A program made the translations under genes and the position numbers. The notes beneath the pieces were generated by a model. It was not told where the DNA came from. It saw nothing but the letters and a program-made list of their open reading frames with translations, and ran no database searches. Below, piece after piece: positions 11,203 through 21,635 of a stretch of 64,000 bases of DNA (the stretch's first letter is position 1; every line of letters begins with the position of its first letter). The DNA lies in the NCBI GenBank assembly GCA_001724265.1, contig MEDY01000076.1:62001-126000 (forward strand), written 5' to 3'. Origin of the DNA: Rhizaria sp. SCN 62-66 (taxonomy: Eukaryota > Rhizaria, unplaced).

Positions 11203-12652
11203 TAGTTCCGTCGCCTGAGAGCTTGCTACACTGTGACTTCAAAAGTTGTCTCCTAGACCTCCATTTTCTAAGTTCACCCCAAACGCTATCTTCTGCTATC
11301 AGATCGCTGCTTTGTATATTTATTGCACTGTATAACACTGTTTTTCTTCCAAGATCAATTAAAATGTGTTGTTTTTATTTAGTTTCGTTTTTGCTACCCG
11401 GCTCTATTCAGTTCCTTTCCTGTACTCTTGCTGTGATGCGACATGTTACAAGACACGTATGTGTCGTCACAGACGATAGGTTTAGCACATCCGCTCACAT
11501 GTACAACAATTATAGATAACCACTATACACGATACACATGAAGTTGTTGTTCATTTTTCAAATGTTCATTATTATCATGGGTCAAGCTCGTCTAACTGGT
11601 TGCTTTGACATCATCAAACCCAATTGTGGTGAGAGAAATAATCGACGAACAGAGAGTCAAGATACACACACCGGTCGGTAAAGCATATATATTACATGCA
11701 ATAATAAAGTGTAATTGTTTTGAAAGTAATCTTTCTATGAAATGAAGTCGCTACAATACAGTAGGTGCCATTGAATCGACAAATGTTTATTCTCCCCCTT
11801 TTTCGCGAACCGCTGCCCATCCCATTTTGGAGGTCTGTCTGGGTGAGATCTAGCCATGTTTAATACGGTTGACTGTCCGTGGTTGCAACGTCTGCAACGG
11901 CTTATTGCGTGTATGTGATCACAGTATCTTGTTATTGGGCGCTTTGTTGGAAAAATGAGTTTGTGGGAGCGTGTGTGTCTTCCCGGGAGACTTGGATGTC
12001 CCGGTCTCAGTCGCCGTCGGCGCTTTGCATTTTGCCTCGCGACGATCTGGATGTGAGCTCACACGCCGCTACGGCGAGACCTTATTTTGCAACTCGCGTT
12101 GACAGTGCCAGATTGACGTGATATTCTGCTTTGCACTTTGTTTCACTCATACCTTGCCTTGCAATTCCCTCCGCCAGTCTTCAGCACACCAACAAGCAAC
12201 AAACACGCCGGTCTCACCTCTCCCCCTCCTTTCTCGCCGCCTCCTCGCTTCTGCAGACTTCCTCCAAACCTCGAACCTCGACAGGTAGTTCACCATTGCC
12301 AAGGTTCACCACCCCATCTTGCCTGCTCCCGAGCTCGTATCATCTCACGGTCCCGGCCTATCCGTTTCCCCTCCGCACCCCTCCCACGTGCGACACCAGA
12401 CTGGCCTCTGACCCGCATCCTGCCCTCACACACTCGCAAACGCACTAAGTCCGTGCTCTCGGCAACAGTACGCCGCTTCTGCGCCCGGTTTGCTCCTCTC
12501 AGTTACGCTACAGTAGCCACGCTCGTTTTTCTTGGTGCAGATATCTGCCCTCGCGCGCGCGCCTTGTTGGACTGTCACGTGGCCCTCCAAAGTCGTATCC
12601 TCTCGTGAGTCGTGGAACAAGAGAAGACAAAGCGTTGTGTTTTGCCTTTGAT
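11203..12652. other. Long intergenic region before the FCP1-like gene
   Basis: This 1450-base stretch lies between two plus-strand genes. The left half is AT-rich; an ATTAAA near 11358 and an AATAAA at 11703-11708 could serve nicotinamidase 3' processing, but neither is certain. The part from about 12130 to 12450 is pyrimidine-rich on the plus strand, as expected of a promoter or 5' leader, possibly with a 5'UTR intron. An open frame at 12138-12608 is Pro/Ser/Arg-rich because of this composition; I do not treat it as a gene. Confidence 0.4.
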
Positions 12653-13143
12653 ATGTTTGTCGCGTCTCGGGATCCGACACTAGCGCCACCGACACCGCCA
12701 ACCGACAGCAACAACGCCAGTACGACTGCTAACAACACTAGCACGCGCCCGACTCAACAGCAACAGCAACCGCAGCAGCAGCAGCAGCAGCAGCAGCTGC
12801 ATCAACTGCAAGTGCAGCCGCCACCGCGCCAGCGACAGCTTTCGCCGTCGCCGTCGCCCACTGCAAGCGCTGCCGCCGCCGCCGCCGCCGTTGCCTCCGC
12901 CGCTGCCGCCGCCGCCGCAGTCGCCTCCTCGATCAGCAGCCTCCACCTCCAGACTCAGCCGCAGCAGCAGCCACAGTCGTTTCTGCACTCGCAACCTCCA
13001 TCCCAGTCGCAGTCGCAGGGACAGACACAGGGGTTGGCCCACCACCCGCGCATCCGGGTCGACTCGCCGGCCGTGCCGCGGGCGGCGTCTCTCGTGACCA
13101 CTCTGCTGAGCAAGGGCGGCGCCAGTCCCAGACACAGCGCGAA

Positions 13144-13174
<31 letters not shown>

Positions 13175-16100
13175 ACCGGCGCTGGCACGGGCACGGGCAC
13201 GTCTGGCGTCGTGTTTCCGGCCGTTGCGAACTCGGCCGGCGGCGTCTCGCCGAGGCCCCGGTCCAGCTCGAGCACCCTCATCGGCGGCAGCAGCGGTCGC
13301 ACCAGCCATAACAACAACAACAGCGGCGGTGTCAGCGGTAACTTCTCGCCGTCTCCACAGCAGCAGCCGCAGTCTCCGTCGCAGACACAAGCTCTTCTGA
13401 TGCAGCAACAGCAGCAACAACAGCAACAACAGCAACAGTATGGCTCAGGCGCAGGCTTTGTTGCGCCGCCCCAGCCTTTGACCATCAACACTGGCTCCGG
13501 CTCTGGCTCTGGTCAACACCAGTCTATGCAACAGCAGCAGCAGCTGCAGCAGCCGGGTGGCAGCGCCGCCTACCGCCAGAGCCCGCGCAGCCAGACCATC
13601 TCCCCTATGGCGTCTCCAGTGGCCGCTGGGGGGAGTAATCCTTTCAGCAGCGCGCGCGCGACGTCGCCCATGTCCTCCGCCGGGAGCACGGCGTCAAGCG
13701 GTGTGAGTAATCCTTTTATCGCGCCACACTTGGTGCAGCAGTACCGCGATCAGCAGCTGCAGCTGCAGATGCAGCACCAGCAGCATCTCGCGCAACAGCA
13801 GCAGCAGCAGCAGCAGCAGAGGCAGAACCTGGCCCTGTCGCTGCGCCCTCCCTCTCTGTCCCCCATCCCCTCGGACGTCTCCGTCAACATCAACGTCAAC
13901 AACAGCAACAGCGGCGCAAGCTCCCCCTATCCCCTGCCCACGCCCAACTCCGCCGCGGCCGCTGCGGCCACGGTCGCCGCGGCCGCAGAGAAGGCGGGCC
14001 ACCAGGGGCCCCAGCCGTCGCCGCTGCCGCCCGCGCCGGACGCGCTGCCCCCGCAGGTCCGTTTACTAAACGCACAGTTTGAAGACATTAACAAAAGGAG
14101 AATGAGTTTAATTTCAGTTCTACTATGGTTTAATGGAATTTATTACCAATTATTTATTTTTTTAACTTTCATCGGTGCTCATCTAGTCTCTTTACATATA
14201 TTTTTTGCGTACGTCACTCTTGTAGGATGCTTACTACTCGTCGGCGACAGTGGCTCCGGGCAGCGACGACACCTGGCCAGTCCTGCGCTACATCCTCAAC
14301 AAGGTCGAGAAGGAGTGCCAACGCCGCCAGAAGCGCCAGCGTCGCTCGCACTCGGCCCCATCGCCCTCTCCAAACGCCTTCGATGGCGAGAACAACACTG
14401 GCGACGGCTCTGCGTCGTCAGTCATGTCGACCGCTGCGGCGGCGGCGGCGCTGGCGGCCAACACGTCGCTGCCGACGTCCTCGGGCGTGCCGCTGCCGAT
14501 CCCGCCCTCGGCGGAACAGGAGGCGCTGTTCGTGGCGGCCGAAGAGGGCCGGTACGCGCAGCAGCAGCAGCAGCAGCGCGAGCGCCTGCACCGACTCATC
14601 TCGGACCCCGCGGGCGGGCTAAGTAGCCACTTGCCGGGGCAGAGCAGAGACGAGGCGCTTGGCGGCGAAGGGGACGATCCGAACATCTACCTCGTGCTGG
14701 ACCTCGACCACACGCTCATCCACACCACGGACCTCTCGCCAGGTACGGCTTTTAGCAGAACATAACACAGAAAAGAACCAAGATATTCACATTGCATTGT
14801 TATCGTGATGATCTCCTGGAAATCTAAACCATAGTTCAATTTATATTGATTGACTAAGATCTTGTCTGATTCTATTTCATATATCTTTTTGTTTTCTGTT
14901 GCTCTAACTCAACCAACCCCAGGCATGAACGACTTCGTGGCCCGCTTCCGCGCGTTGACGATGCTGCACAACCCGTCTCACCCGGCGCACTCGCGCACCC
15001 ACATCAACTTCTACGACCCCGCCGTCTCGGACGAGGTCATTGAGTCTCTGCCGCACGTGCTCGTGTACCCCAAGTCGCGCGCGGGCGGCGCCGACGGCGG
15101 CGACGACGGAGCCAACCTCCAGGGCCGCGAGAAGGGCGCCGGCGGCGGCAGCAGCAACAGCAACAGCAACGTGGCCCCTCTGACGGGCGTGGGCAACAAC
15201 GCGACGCCCACGGCGCTGGCCGTCGCCGCCGTCGCGCAAGAGATGGTCGCCGACGTGCTCGCGCGCCAGCAGCATCTCGAGTGGCAGCAGCAGCAGCAGC
15301 AGCAGCCGCAGATGGGCAGTCTGGGTCTGTCCCCGCGGCCGTCAGCCCTGCAGACGCCGCAGCCGCGCTCGGTGCAGACCACACCCCGTACCCCTGCCCA
15401 CGAGTCCGGCAACGTCATCGGCAACGCCAACGGTAACGGTTTGATGAATCTCAGCGGCGTCGCTGCCGCAGGCTCCAGCTCCAGCGCCAGCTCCAGTGTG
15501 TTTGGGTTGCCGCCGCTGGTGCCGACGCCGACGGCCTCCGGCCACAACACGCCCCGGCCCTCTACTGCTGCCAGCGGCTCTCTGAACGGCGCTCTGAACC
15601 CGTCCGCGCTCACGACGACCGCGAGCGGCGGCGCTGCGGGCGCGCGCTCGTGCCTATTCCCGACGCACCTGGGCGCCAGCACCAGCGTGGCCGCGGCCGC
15701 AAGCAGCGGCGGCGGCAGTGCGGCGAGCGGCACGCAGAGCGGGAGTCAGAGCGCGGCGCACAGCGCTTTCGCGACGCCGATCCACACGAGCATGCGCGCG
15801 CCCCCCGTGTCGTCGCCGTCGCCGCTGCCCACCATCCACGGTGGCCTCACGCTCAACAGCACCTTGCAGATGTCCTCCACCGCCGGGGCCGCAGTCGGCA
15901 ACGGCGGCTTGACATTCTCCGACAACGCCGCCTCGTCCTCGTCGGCAGCTGGTTCGGTCAACTCGAGTATGGTGATGATGAACTTCAACAACGTCAGCGG
16001 CACCACCAGCGGTGTCAGCTCCGTCATCCATAGTGCGCAGCCCTCCCCCCGCTCCGCTGCCGCGCAGGGCCAGAGTCAGTTTCAGCAGGCGCAGGCGTAC

Positions 16101-18884
16101 GCGCAGGCGGCTGCGGCGGCGCAGAACCCGGCGCTGATGCCCGTGCCGCGCAGCACCGTGTTTTCGAACCCGCACATGGTGTCCAACGGGTCCGAGGACG
16201 CGCAGTTCAAGCAGCGGTGGATCCTCTTCCGCCCAGGCGTGTTCCGCTTTCTGCGCCGCGTCATCGCGCTCAGCCGCGCGCTGCAGGCCAAGCACAACCA
16301 CCTCGACGACGCCTCGGACTCGGACTCAGACGCCGGCTCCGACGTCGGCGACGACGACGATGACGACGACGACGATGGTAATAACGTCGCCAACGGTGGT
16401 GACGTCAGCGTCACTGGCTACCTCAGCAACGTCGACATCCGCTCCGGCAGCGCCGGCATGGGCGGCGTCGGTCTCGCGCTCGACCCAGAGGACCCCGCGG
16501 GCCACGGCGGTCTCACGCACCGCATGCTCTCGCCAGTCGTCACTAAGAGCGGCGGCGGCGGCGGCAGTGGCGCTGACGGCAAGGAGAGTTCTCGCAGCGG
16601 CAGCGGCAGCGGCAGCGGCAATTCCGGCAGCAAGAAAGCCAAGTCCGCCCGCCGGCGCGCCACGAGCAGCACCAGCAACAGCAGCACTGCGCGCAGCAAC
16701 AACAAGCAGCTGCGCGGGACGATCAAGCTGGCCGTGTTCACGCTGTCCTCGCAGCACTACGCGGCGGCCATCATCGACATGATCGAGCGCCGCCTGGGCG
16801 TGCCGTCGGGCTCTCTGTTCGAGACGCGCGTGATCGCCCGCGAGAGCAACCACCAGCCCGAGCAGACGGTGTTGTACACGATCCCGCCCGAGGGCGTGAT
16901 GCGCTACCTGGCCGAGCAGTCGGGCGACGGTGAGACGGCCAGCGCGATCTTCTCGCAGCAGCTCGCCTCCCCGCTGGGCTCGCCCGTCAACGTCGCCGGT
17001 CTGGGCTCGACCGTGCTCACGACCCGCACTAACGCCGTGCTCGACATGTGCATCGAGTACGTGCACCAGCGCTGCTCGCATCACGAGATCGCGGGGCGGC
17101 TTAACTTGGTCTACGGCCGCCTCGCGCAGGGCTTCTACGGCGACCCGCGGAACCCTTCTTTGCGGCCCGTGCGGCCCTTCACGTACACTCGCACGCAGCC
17201 GGGCCCCGAGGGCGACCGCGAGATCGCCGCCGCCGTGGCCAAGGACCGCGTCTTTGACGTCGTCGACGCGGAGCTCGTGCGCCTCATCTACGCCTGTGGC
17301 GGCCTGCGCGCCGCACCCGTGCTGCAGGAGGCGCTCTCGGAGACACTGCTGACGACGCACGACTTGTTGTGCCGCAAGCATGCCAAGATTCTCGGCTCGG
17401 TCATCTCTGCGTCGCGCGAACAGGGGCTGCGGTTCGCGCTGACGACGCTGCAGAAGGGGCTCCGCGCCAACGGCTTGCCGCCGCACCGGTGCCTGATCCT
17501 GGACGACAATCGCGACTCGATCTGGAACCCGGTGGAGTCGGTCAACAACCTGATCAAGATGCCGCAGTTCATGCCGTTTCCGCAGGGCATGTTCACGCAG
17601 GCCGACCTGCCGCGGTTGGTGCTCAAGGCCGTCACGCAGCAGGAGAGTCTCGGCGTGTGCCCGCTCGAGTCCGAGTTCGAGCCTATCTTCGCGTGCCTGC
17701 AGTTCATCGCCGAGAGCAGCGAGGTGTTGCGGTCGACAGACTGCCACCAGTGCGCGCGCCGCATCGTCCGCCGCCGCGCCGCCTCTGACTCGGTCAGCAA
17801 CACGATCAGCAACACGGGCGGCGCCAACGCAAGTGCGAGCGCCGCGAGTGCGGTGGCTGGTGGGAGCAGCATCACCCCGCGCATCGGCGGCGGCGGCCTG
17901 AGCACGTGCGAGAGCGACGACGCGTTCGCCGTCACGGCGGCCGCCAAGCACGCGATCGCGACGAGCAAGACCAAGGCGCAGCTGCAGCAGCAGCTCTCCC
18001 CCAGATCGCACCCGTACTACTACTTCGCCGCGCCCAACAGCAGCAGCAGCGCCAGCAACAGCAACAACACGAGCGTGCTCACGGGCGCAGCCAGCACGGC
18101 GCCGCCCTCGGCGAACCTCAGCCAAGCGCTGGGGCTGCCGCCCACGCCCCGGCGCAGCGTCGCTAACAGCCAGGTATGTCATCTTTGCGCACTCACTCCT
18201 CACAACTCTCTTCGCTTCACTATGAATCCCTGAATATTTTGTCGATTTATTCCATGCTCTCATACGGTGATGTTGTTTTTGTTTTCTTGTTTTTGCATCC
18301 GAACTTAGACCGACAACGTCAGCGGCTCAAACAGCGCTCGCGGCAGCGCGCGCAACAGCGCCCGCAGCGGCGGCATTGCGACGGCGATGTCTGCGGGCAG
18401 CATCCTCCACGCGTCGACGACGTCGTCCCACGTGCCCGACCCCGTCGTCTACGGTTTCGCGCCTGACCGCGCGGTCGCGGGCGTGGGCGCGATGCCCAGC
18501 GACGTGGCCGACTTCGCGCACGCCACCGCGCGCTCGCTCATCGCCTACGATCATGACAGCAGCACGGGGGCTTCGGCTCACGGTCACCATGCGCACAGTC
18601 ACCATGCGCACAGTCACCACGGGCACGGTCACGGGCATCACGGTCACGGCCACAGCGGCAATGGCAATAGAGCGGCGGCCGCGGCGACGCACGGCGGCGC
18701 GCGCCTGTTGCGCGACGTGCGGCACATGTTCCACATCTTCGTGCGCAAGTACCCCGACGCACTGCCGACCTTTTTCGACCCGCGCGCGCCGCACAAGGTC
18801 GTGTCGTCCATCGCAGAGGCGCAGCGCGCGGTCAAGATCAAGCCCGCCGCGCCCGGCACGCAGTCCGAGTACAACGGGCAGTGA
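12653..18884 (+). CDS. FCP1/NIF-type HAD phosphatase, very large
   Basis: Exons 12653-14056, 14226-14742, 14923-18173 and 18309-18884 encode 1915 residues. The HAD signature LVLDLDHTLIHTT (Asp about 627 and 629) is the DxDxT motif of FCP1-like phosphatases, which dephosphorylate the RNA polymerase II C-terminal domain. Further family blocks follow: ILFRPGVFRFLRRV (FCP1 RPG region), LAVFTLSSQHYAAAIIDMIE, and LILDDNRDSIWNPVESVNN, matching DDREDVW, the distal acidic motif. LVYGRLAQGF and AKILGSVISASREQG lie between. The catalytic core is split by hundreds of Ser/Ala/Asn/Gly residues and a poly-Asp run (about 16340-16376). Exon 1 is almost wholly low complexity (polyQ, polyA, SP). The tail has a His/Gly repeat. 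I see no BRCT domain, so this may be a distinct FCP1-like protein and not strict FCP1. ATG 12653 is the first in frame. Confidence 0.85.
18585..18644 (+). repeat. 15-bp tandem repeat encoding a His-rich stretch
   Basis: The 15-base unit caccatgcgcacagt occurs twice perfectly (18585-18599, 18600-18614), followed by two degenerate copies to 18644. It lies in the last exon of the FCP1-like gene and encodes alternating His with Ala/Gly/Ser. Unlike the polyQ and polyA runs, it shows recent tandem duplication at DNA level. His-rich tails can bind metals, but function here is unknown. Confidence 0.8.
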
Positions 18885-21635
18885 AGCAAGACGGGGAAGA
18901 GAAACCACCGGCTTGCTGGAGAAAAGCACTGCCTATCTGCTGGGATGTCTGCGTGTGAGTCGAACAAAGTGATGTTGCGTTAACAAGAAAAGAATTGCGC
19001 CCAATGGCATTTGGATATTGTGCCATATTAGTTGGCGCGCCTTTCGCTTCATGAAGTAGAACAGCAAGGAGCAAAAATTAGTCAGACTGTAGACGTCGTA
19101 CGGAATGTGATCATGTACTCTACACAGCGATGACGCTCGTTGCAACTGTTTGGTTATACTTCACTGTTTTTCTAGTAATGGTAATGTCTATTCCCTAAGT
19201 CTGTGTTTGTCATTACTTCAACTTTCTCTTCAACTTTACGTATGAACCTTTTGTGTAAGGCCATCAGCACAAAGAGCTTTTATAGCTCGTTTGTTGCCGA
19301 TATTTGTATGTGCTTATGAGGTGTACCTGCATCTTGAATGTGACCAGTTTTATTTTTATGTTTTGTTGCGTGTTTTTTTTAATACGTATTCAGCCTTTGC
19401 TTCATTCTCTTTTGTATTTTCGCGTCTTGCGTTGTGTGTTTGATGCCTGTTTTGTTTTTGTCTTCATTGATTTTGACATCACTCCTGTTGTTTTTAATGT
19501 TGTATGCCTCAGCCATCATGTGTCTTTTTTTATATTGCTATGTGTGCATTAAGGCTTACTTGTGTGCCGGCAACGCAGTGTCAAGCAGCTTCGTGTACAT
19601 TCCGACATTTTTAGTGATTCACACTCCTCAAAAAGCTGCATCTGCGTGTTGGGTTTCGTCGTGTCATTCTTCTGTTGTTGCTTCTCCTCCACGTGTTCAA
19701 CTCAATCACATTTGCAACAATGTTCACGTTTCGCCCTTCATCGCGGTGAAAACCACTGTTTGCAATAGTATGTGTTTGTTTGAGTAACATATATGTACAT
19801 GTGAGTATGTGGGTAATTTGTTTTCTGTACTACTAGTCTATTTTGACTCTGTTTTGTTCATGAGTAATAGTACTGACAATAATTGCCCTGTTGCCTCCAC
19901 TGTTTGTTCTTGACCCCCCACTGCACGTCGTTCTCATCATCTTTCCGTCGCTTCACTCGCCTCGTCTATACCGCACACAACTATCGTATGTTGTCTGCGT
20001 ACATTATGTCTGTTCGTCTGGTGTTATTGTTCTCTCGACGAAGAAGGGCATGCGTTTGCCTTAACTGCGTTTTGAGTTATAACACATCTCTGTCTCGCTC
20101 TCCAAAGCGTGGTTCCTGTGCCAAATGGCTGTAGCTGTGGTTGTCAACACTTCGCCGTTCCGCAAAAGTTAGAAAGAGAGACTCTAGAAACAGAGACTCT
20201 ATCTGTCTGCGGCATATGCCAAAAACCACGCGTTGTTGCTCAGTTTTGCACATTATTTACACTTTTTGACACCAACTACTCATACGTAGCCATTTTAGCT
20301 ATTTCATGCGTTCTTGTTCGTTCTGTCTCATATCACAGTTTCTGCCACTGTCACATTATCAGTTACAGCCACTGTTGTTTGGTGCCGTCTATGCCAACTT
20401 GACAGTGACTAATGTATTTCCATCGTTGTGTCGCATTGTGTTGTAAGTACTGCAATATTCTCCGTATATATTTTCTTTTTTTCCTTTCGTTTTGTGTTTC
20501 GTCACTCTATAGTTACACGTCTTTTGTGGCAGTACGTTGATTTAAATTGTCCTCTTTGTTTCAAAAATTCGTTTGTCATTTCGCCTTCTTTTTATTTGTT
20601 TCGTCATTGTCGGTGTGTTGTGTGTTCACTGGTATGTCACCTGTGTGTAACATTATTTCAATAAGACATGCTTGTACAAGCTCTGAATGTTGTATTGCAG
20701 CGTCGTCACTTGTTACACCACATCGACCCTCCAGTCGAAAGTTAAGTTCTCCCCTGCAGCTCTATCCTGACTGTATTTCGTCTTCGTTTGTGTTTTGTCA
20801 CTCATGATTTTATCAATTCGTGCGCGAGTTGTTAGTATGAGTGGCTGATGGCACATGGCTTTTCCATTCGCCCTCCTCTCCATCGTGGTGCCTCATGTTC
20901 ATGGCTTTCATCGTCTTGTTCATTTGTATCCCCTCGTTTTACACATTGTGTCCTACTGTGAATGTCTTTGCTACTTTGGTTTTGTTTATTGCTATTTTAC
21001 ATGCTCCAAAAAAGCACCTCATCCTTCTTCTGAAATGTGACCTCCCCTCCTATTGTCCCCAACCCAACGTTGGTTTTGCCCTGTTATTGCCTGCTTTCTT
21101 CATTGTGCACACTCCCTGCACGCTGTTAAAATCACGCTTTTTTGTTTATGATTTTGTTTTCTCCCGGCGTTCGATCATAATAATTACTATATTGCGCATT
21201 ATTTTTTTCTTTCTACACCAAAGGCCTGCTTATATGTTTGAGCATCATCTTTAACAATAGCAACAACCACACCGTACTAGTCGTGCTAATTGTTTTGTAT
21301 CAGCACGTTTGTATCGAAACACACATCTGCCAACAATTTGTGTGTGGTTTTCTGTCGTTCTCATTCTCAACAATACACTATTATTTTTTCGTTTCTGATC
21401 GTTACTTCGTAAGCTTAACTGTGTCAGGCATTGCGTCAAAAATAATAATAGAGTGCTGAGGTGAAGTTAATATTATGTATTGAAAGCAGCGCATTTACGA
21501 GCGCAGAGATTTGAGCTAGTGTAAAATATTAATGAATAAAATGTAATCACTCGATTTTCTGAAATTATTATGTGTAGAGATGTCAGAATGATCTTGTAAA
21601 ACAGTTTGGAAGTGTTTTAAAGCCAGGTATCAGAC
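18885..21635. other. T-rich gene-poor region between convergent genes
   Basis: This 2751-base stretch lies between the 3' ends of the FCP1-like gene (+) and the giant gene (-). From about 19140 the plus strand is strongly T-rich (many TTTGTTTT-like runs) and much less GC-rich than the exons on either side. Open frames on the plus strand (19304-19552, 20841-21254) encode Phe/Leu/Cys/Val-rich strings, as T-rich DNA would, and match nothing I know. The minus strand has almost no open frames. No tRNA, rRNA or mobile element is recognised. It could be a long 3'UTR, a noncoding RNA or neutral sequence. Confidence 0.5.

Noticed and set aside
12138-12608. 157-codon ORF before the FCP1-like gene
   Set aside because: Pro/Ser/Arg-rich because the DNA is pyrimidine-rich; no motif, no splice evidence; likely leader or promoter.
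19304-21254. Several hydrophobic ORFs that look like small membrane proteins
   Set aside because: T-rich DNA gives Phe/Leu/Val codons and few stops by composition alone; no family resemblance or shared start context.
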